9,134 bases of DNA, from the NCBI GenBank assembly GCA_036258135.1, contig DATAEG010000050.1, forward strand, positions 1 through 9,134, in the 5' to 3' direction. The notes beneath the pieces are model-generated. The model saw only the letters and a list, made by a program, of their open reading frames with translations. It was not told the DNA's origin and searched no databases. The translations under genes and the position numbers were made by a program. Shown piece by piece: positions 6,099-9,134 of the stretch; positions within the stretch are counted from its first letter, which is position 1; each line of letters opens with the position of its first letter. This DNA comes from DATAEG01 sp036258135. Lineage in GTDB: Bacteria; Actinomycetota; Actinomycetes; Mycobacteriales; Jatrophihabitantaceae.

Positions 6099-6836
6099 GT
6101 GCGGGATCTGGCGCTGCCGGCCGGCCAGCAGCTCTTCGACTGGTCCTGGGTGCACGAAAACCTCGACCTCATCACGACGGCCCTGGCCCAGCACATCAGC
6201 CTCGCCCTGCGCGCGGTGGCCTACGGCTTCCTGCTCTCGTTGCCGGTGGCGGTTCTGCTGCGCCGGTTCCGCTGGCTGCAGACACCCGTGCTCGGTGCGG
6301 CGTCGATTCTCTACACCATTCCCGGCATCGCGGCCCTGTTCATCCTCGGCCCGTACACCGGCTACATCTCGCGCACGACGATCGACATCGTCCTGGTGAC
6401 ATACACGCTGCTGATCCTGATCCGCAACATCGTGACCGGCCTCGAACAGGTCAGCCCGGACGTGCGTGAGGCGGCCCGCGGCATGGGCCTGTCGTCCACG
6501 CAGATGCTGCTCCGCGTGGAGCTGCCGCTAGCGATGCCGAGCATCCTGGCCGGACTGCGCATCGCGACGGTGACGACGATCGGTCTGGCCACCCTGGCCT
6601 CGTTCGTCAGCCAGGGCGGCCTGGGCGATCTCATCATCGTCCAGGGCATGTCCCGGCAGTTCCCGACCGCGGTCATCGTGGGCTCCGTGCTCGCGGTTGC
6701 CCTCGCCGTCGTCGCCGATTTGCTGTTCGTCTTCATCGGCTGGTGGGCCGCACCCTGGTCGCGGTCGCCGCGACCTGTGCGCCGGGAGCTCGAGGAACCA
6801 GTCGAGCCGGTCGGTCCCGCGGAGGTGCTGGTGTGA
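6099..6836 (+). CDS. Quaternary-amine ABC transporter permease (OpuCB/ProW class), first of two
   Basis: A 245-residue inner-membrane permease subunit forming half of the transport channel. It has about five or six hydrophobic helices. The cytoplasmic coupling motif EAARGMGLSSTQMLLRVELP begins at residue 114 and matches the EAA loop that docks onto the ATPase. SYTIPGIAAL-type sequence (LYTIPGIAAL, 71-80) and FVSQGGLGDLI near 169-179 are characteristic of the OpuCB/OpuCD/ProW family. The C-terminal tail from about 221 is charged and proline-rich. The GTG at 6099 is the start, with a -10-like hexamer six bases upstream and no Shine-Dalgarno. The stop overlaps the second permease start (GTGA). 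It lacks a fused substrate-binding domain. Confidence 0.92.
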   Translation: MRDLALPAGQQLFDWSWVHENLDLITTALAQHISLALRAVAYGFLLSLPVAVLLRRFRWLQTPVLGAASILYTIPGIAALFILGPYTGYISRTTIDIVLVTYTLLILIRNIVTGLEQVSPDVREAARGMGLSSTQMLLRVELPLAMPSILAGLRIATVTTIGLATLASFVSQGGLGDLIIVQGMSRQFPTAVIVGSVLAVALAVVADLLFVFIGWWAAPWSRSPRPVRRELEEPVEPVGPAEVLV

Positions 6837-7558
6837 ACCTCGAGTACCTCACCACCGCGGCGAACTGGTGGGGCCCGGCCGGCATCCTGCACCGGATCTA
6901 CGAGCACCTGGAGTTCACCGTGGTCAGCATGGTCATCGCCCTGGCGATCGCCATGCCAGTGGCCATTGCCACTGGGCACACCGGCCGGATGGGATTCCTG
7001 GCGATCAACGTCTCGAACGTCGGGCGGGCCGTCCCCTCGGTGGCGTTCCTCGGGCTCGCCTCGCAGTTGCTTCCGCACGGCTACGACAGCACCTGGCCGA
7101 CGATCATCGCCCTGGTCCTACTGGCGCTGCCGCCGCTTGTCACGAACACATACGTCGGCATGCGGGAGGCGGACAAGGACGCCGTCGACGCCGCCCGGGG
7201 TATGGGTATGGCGCCGACGCAGGTGGCGCTGCGGGTGGAGTTCCCGTTGGCCTTGCCGTTGGTGATGGCCGGGGTGCGTACGTCGGTCACCAACGTCATC
7301 GCTACGGCCACGCTGGCCGCGCTGGTGGCGCAGGGCGGACTGGGCCGGCTCATCGTGGACGGGCAGGTCAACGACAACAGCGAGCTGGTCGCCGGCGCCA
7401 TCCTCGTCGCCGTGCTGGCGATCGTCGCCGACCTGCTGCTGGCCGGTACGACGCAACTCGTCTCGCCGGTGGCGCGGGCTGGCAGCACCGGGCGTGTCGC
7501 GCGGCTCCGCCGGGCGCGACGTCCTGACCAGCTCCGCGCCGAGCCGGTCGGCGCCTGA
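6833..7558 (+). CDS. Quaternary-amine ABC transporter permease (OpuCD/ProW class), second of two
   Basis: A 241-residue membrane permease, paralogous to the gene before it and probably pairing with it as a heterodimer. The EAA loop is VDAARGMGMAPTQVALRVEFP around residues 108-128. RAVPSVAFLGL (65-75) and ALVAQGGLGRLI (153-164) repeat the family signatures seen in the first permease. The C-terminal tail is arginine-rich. The start is the GTG at 6833, overlapping the stop of the first permease, and GGAGG at 6821-6825 ends seven bases before it. The same frame is open back to 6743, but that part lies inside the first permease and is rejected. No gene for a substrate-binding protein follows; the next gene is convergent menE. 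Confidence 0.92.
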   Translation: MNLEYLTTAANWWGPAGILHRIYEHLEFTVVSMVIALAIAMPVAIATGHTGRMGFLAINVSNVGRAVPSVAFLGLASQLLPHGYDSTWPTIIALVLLALPPLVTNTYVGMREADKDAVDAARGMGMAPTQVALRVEFPLALPLVMAGVRTSVTNVIATATLAALVAQGGLGRLIVDGQVNDNSELVAGAILVAVLAIVADLLLAGTTQLVSPVARAGSTGRVARLRRARRPDQLRAEPVGA

Positions 7559-7578
7559 TCAGGCCATGGGCTAGCCCA
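7553..7578. repeat. Two adjacent 12-base palindromes at the convergent permease/menE boundary
   Basis: GCCTGATCAGGC (7553-7564) and TGGGCTAGCCCA (7567-7578) are perfect palindromes two bases apart. They bridge the 12-base gap between the stop of the second permease (TGA 7556-7558, inside the first palindrome) and the stop of menE (inside the second). As RNA hairpins they would have only four-base stems and four-base loops, so a terminator role is weakly supported. They could also be a protein site or chance. Confidence 0.4.
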
Positions 7579-8548
7579 GCCCGGCGAGGAGCGCGCGCCG
7601 GTCCGGCTTTCCCGAAGGCAGCATCGGTATCGCCGGGACGAGGTGCACCGCCTTCGGCGTCGCCAGTCCCAACTCGCTGCGCACGGCGGCCCGCAGTTCG
7701 GTGGGGTTGACGTGGCCCACGACCCAGGCCACGACCGCTTCACCCCACTCCGCGTCCGGTACGCCCGCCACGGCGCAGTCCCGCACCCCCGGCTGCCGGC
7801 ACAATGCCGCGGCCACAGTGTCGGGGTGGATGTTGACGCCGCCGCTGACGATCACGTCGTCGGCTCGCCCCAGCACGACCAGCCGTCCGTCGGACCCGAC
7901 GGCGCCGAGATCGGCGGTACGGAACTCACCGTGGAACCGGACCCCGCCGCGATAGCCATCGGCCACCGTCGCGCCTCCGATCACGATCGTCTCGTCGATG
8001 CGCCACGTGACGCCGGGTAGCGCGGTTCCGTCATAGACGCAGCCGCCGCACGTCTCGGTCATGCCGTAGGTGGTGACGGCATTGACGCCCACCTGCTCGG
8101 CTTCGGCCAACAGTGCCGGCGGGGCTGATGCACCACCCACGAGCACCGCGTCGAACCCGCGCAGCTCGGCCATCATGCGCCGCAGCTGCGTCGGCACCAC
8201 CGCCGTATACCGCCGCGGCGCCTCCGGACCGGCCACGATCGAGCGCACCGCGACCTGAAGCCCCGCGATAAACGTCAACGGCAGGTGCAGCGTCCATTGG
8301 CCCGGGCCGCCCAGCACGTCATGGGTGGCCCGCGCGGAGGCCAGCAGCGCGGCCGCAGACAGCTCTACGACCTTGGGCGGACCCGTGGTTCCGCTGGTGG
8401 CCACCAGCAAGGCGGCCGCGCAGGGCTGGTCGATCCTGGCCACTTCGACGACCTGCGGGTCGTCGGTGACCAGCACCGTTTCTCCGCCGTCCAGTGCGGC
8501 CCGCAACGGCTCCGCCAGCGCGTCCAGGCGAGGCGGGACGACTAACAC
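7571..8548 (-). CDS. menE: o-Succinylbenzoate-CoA ligase (MenE)
   Basis: An ANL-superfamily adenylate-forming ligase of 325 residues that activates o-succinylbenzoate as the AMP ester and joins it to CoA, supplying the substrate of MenB in menaquinone synthesis. Motifs: phosphate loop TSGTTGPPK (51-59), TYGMTETCGG (160-169), FRTADLG (209-215; ribose-binding Asp), the hinge region GRADDVIVSGGVNIHP (227-242), and the catalytic lysine K314 in PSGKPDR. The N-terminal domain is much shorter than in E. coli-type MenE, as in other actinobacterial forms. The start is GTG; GAGGG (8556-8560) ends seven bases upstream, and no in-frame start exists in the bases just before it, so the short N-terminus is real in this sequence. 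It sits 10 bases after menB. Assignment as MenE rather than another acyl-CoA ligase rests on the menB neighbour and the reduced architecture. Confidence 0.92.
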   Translation of the reverse strand: MLVVPPRLDALAEPLRAALDGGETVLVTDDPQVVEVARIDQPCAAALLVATSGTTGPPKVVELSAAALLASARATHDVLGGPGQWTLHLPLTFIAGLQVAVRSIVAGPEAPRRYTAVVPTQLRRMMAELRGFDAVLVGGASAPPALLAEAEQVGVNAVTTYGMTETCGGCVYDGTALPGVTWRIDETIVIGGATVADGYRGGVRFHGEFRTADLGAVGSDGRLVVLGRADDVIVSGGVNIHPDTVAAALCRQPGVRDCAVAGVPDAEWGEAVVAWVVGHVNPTELRAAVRSELGLATPKAVHLVPAIPMLPSGKPDRRALLAGLG

Positions 8549-8555
8549 GGCGCCG

Positions 8556-8560
8556 CCCTC
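8556..8560 (-). promoter_or_regulatory. Shine-Dalgarno of menE overlapping the menB stop codon
   Basis: On the minus strand this reads GAGGG, seven bases before the GTG of menE. Its first two bases are the last two of the menB TGA stop. A terminating ribosome on menB would therefore cover the menE ribosome site, implying coupled translation. It also fixes the menE start. Confidence 0.7.
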
Positions 8561-9134
8561 AGTAGTGGAACGGGAACGGCGACCAGTCCGGCGGCCGCTT
8601 TTCCAGGAACGCGTCCCGTCCCTCTACCGCCTCGTCGGTGCCGTAGGCCAGCCGGGTGGCCTCGCCGGCGAAGATCTGCTGGCCGGTCAGGCCGTCGTCG
8701 GCCAGGTTGAACGCGAACTTCAGCATCCGGATCGCGGTGGGGCTCCTGCCGAGGATCGTCCGGGCCCACTCGATGCCTGTGGGTTCCAGCTCGCCATGGG
8801 TCACCACCGCGTTCACCGCGCCCATCTCGTAGGCGCGCTCGGCGTCGTACTCCTGGCCGAGGAAGAAGACCTCCCGAGCTCGTTTCTGTCCCATCTGCCG
8901 GGCCAGGTAGGCCGAGCCGTAACCGCCGTCGAAGCTGCCCACGTCGGCGTCGGTCTGCTTGAAGCGGGCGTGCTCCCGGCTGGCGATCGTGAGATCGCAG
9001 ACGACGTGCAGCGAATGCCCGCCGCCCGCCGCCCAGCCGCCCACGAGGGCGATGACCACCTTTGGCATGAACCGGATGAGCCGCTGGACCTCGAGAATGT
9101 GCAGCCGGCCGGACCTGGCCGGGTCATGCCAAAG
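8559..9134 (-). CDS. menB: 1,4-Dihydroxy-2-naphthoyl-CoA synthase (MenB), C-terminal part (5' end outside window)
   Basis: A crotonase-fold enzyme that closes the ring of o-succinylbenzoyl-CoA to 1,4-dihydroxy-2-naphthoyl-CoA in menaquinone synthesis. The 191 residues visible run to the window edge with an open frame (visible part begins LWHDPARSGRLHILEVQR), so the N-terminal third is missing. The methionine at 9066-9068 (MPKVV) is internal, not the start. Seen: the oxyanion-hole region GGWAAGGGHSLHVVCDLT, KQTDADVGSFDGGYGSAYLA with the active-site Asp and Ser positions, MLKFAFNL, EGRDAFLEKRPPDWSPF and the closing FHY. From memory, these match mycobacterial MenB nearly residue for residue in the conserved blocks, so the call is firm. 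It is co-directional with menE, 10 bases apart. Confidence 0.97.
   Translation of the reverse strand, partial: LWHDPARSGRLHILEVQRLIRFMPKVVIALVGGWAAGGGHSLHVVCDLTIASREHARFKQTDADVGSFDGGYGSAYLARQMGQKRAREVFFLGQEYDAERAYEMGAVNAVVTHGELEPTGIEWARTILGRSPTAIRMLKFAFNLADDGLTGQQIFAGEATRLAYGTDEAVEGRDAFLEKRPPDWSPFPFHY

Noticed and set aside
1..9134. Search for tRNA/rRNA genes, CRISPR repeats, riboswitches, insertion sequences or defence genes beyond vapBC
   Set aside because: Nothing seen: gaps are 77 bases or shorter and the coding genes belong to recognisable families.

Overview
The window is very GC-rich (about 70% in lines I counted), uses many GTG starts and packs genes into overlapping same-strand runs. 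The order folB-folK-DUF3180, the short MenE and a MenB close to the mycobacterial enzyme point to an actinomycete (Actinobacteria). I cannot name the genus. The window is almost fully coding. The longest gene-free stretch is 77 bases, and I see no tRNA, rRNA, CRISPR array or insertion sequence.

Left part, plus strand (1-4085). The window opens in the DNA-binding domain of an OmpR/PhoB-type response regulator, followed with overlap by its sensor histidine kinase. After a 34-base gap with a good Shine-Dalgarno comes a run of four genes coupled by 1-4 base overlaps: folB and folK (consecutive steps of tetrahydrofolate synthesis), a DUF3180 membrane protein, and a PIG-V-like GT-C membrane glycosyltransferase.

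Middle part, minus strand (4086-4892). A vapBC toxin-antitoxin pair lies between the glycosyltransferase and the transporter. Its left side carries a 55-base nested hairpin at the convergent boundary. Its right side carries a 38-base nested palindrome that contains the apparent vapB promoter. The module is visibly less GC-rich than its neighbours.

Transporter (4893-7558). This is a quaternary-amine (glycine betaine/choline/proline-type, OpuC/ProU class) ABC importer, split across a divergent promoter. The ATPase with CBS domains is on the minus strand and two permeases are on the plus strand. No substrate-binding protein gene is in the window. The 57-base divergent region is mirror symmetric: both -10 hexamers and both start codons are equidistant from one centre, and both genes look leaderless.

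Right part, minus strand (7571-9134). menB (cut by the window edge) and menE are two steps of menaquinone synthesis, 10 bases apart and transcribed toward the permeases.

I found no obvious new enzyme system or defence island. The observations most worth checking are regulatory: the symmetric leaderless divergent promoter, the vapBC operator with its leaderless promoter, and the 55-base convergent hairpin.
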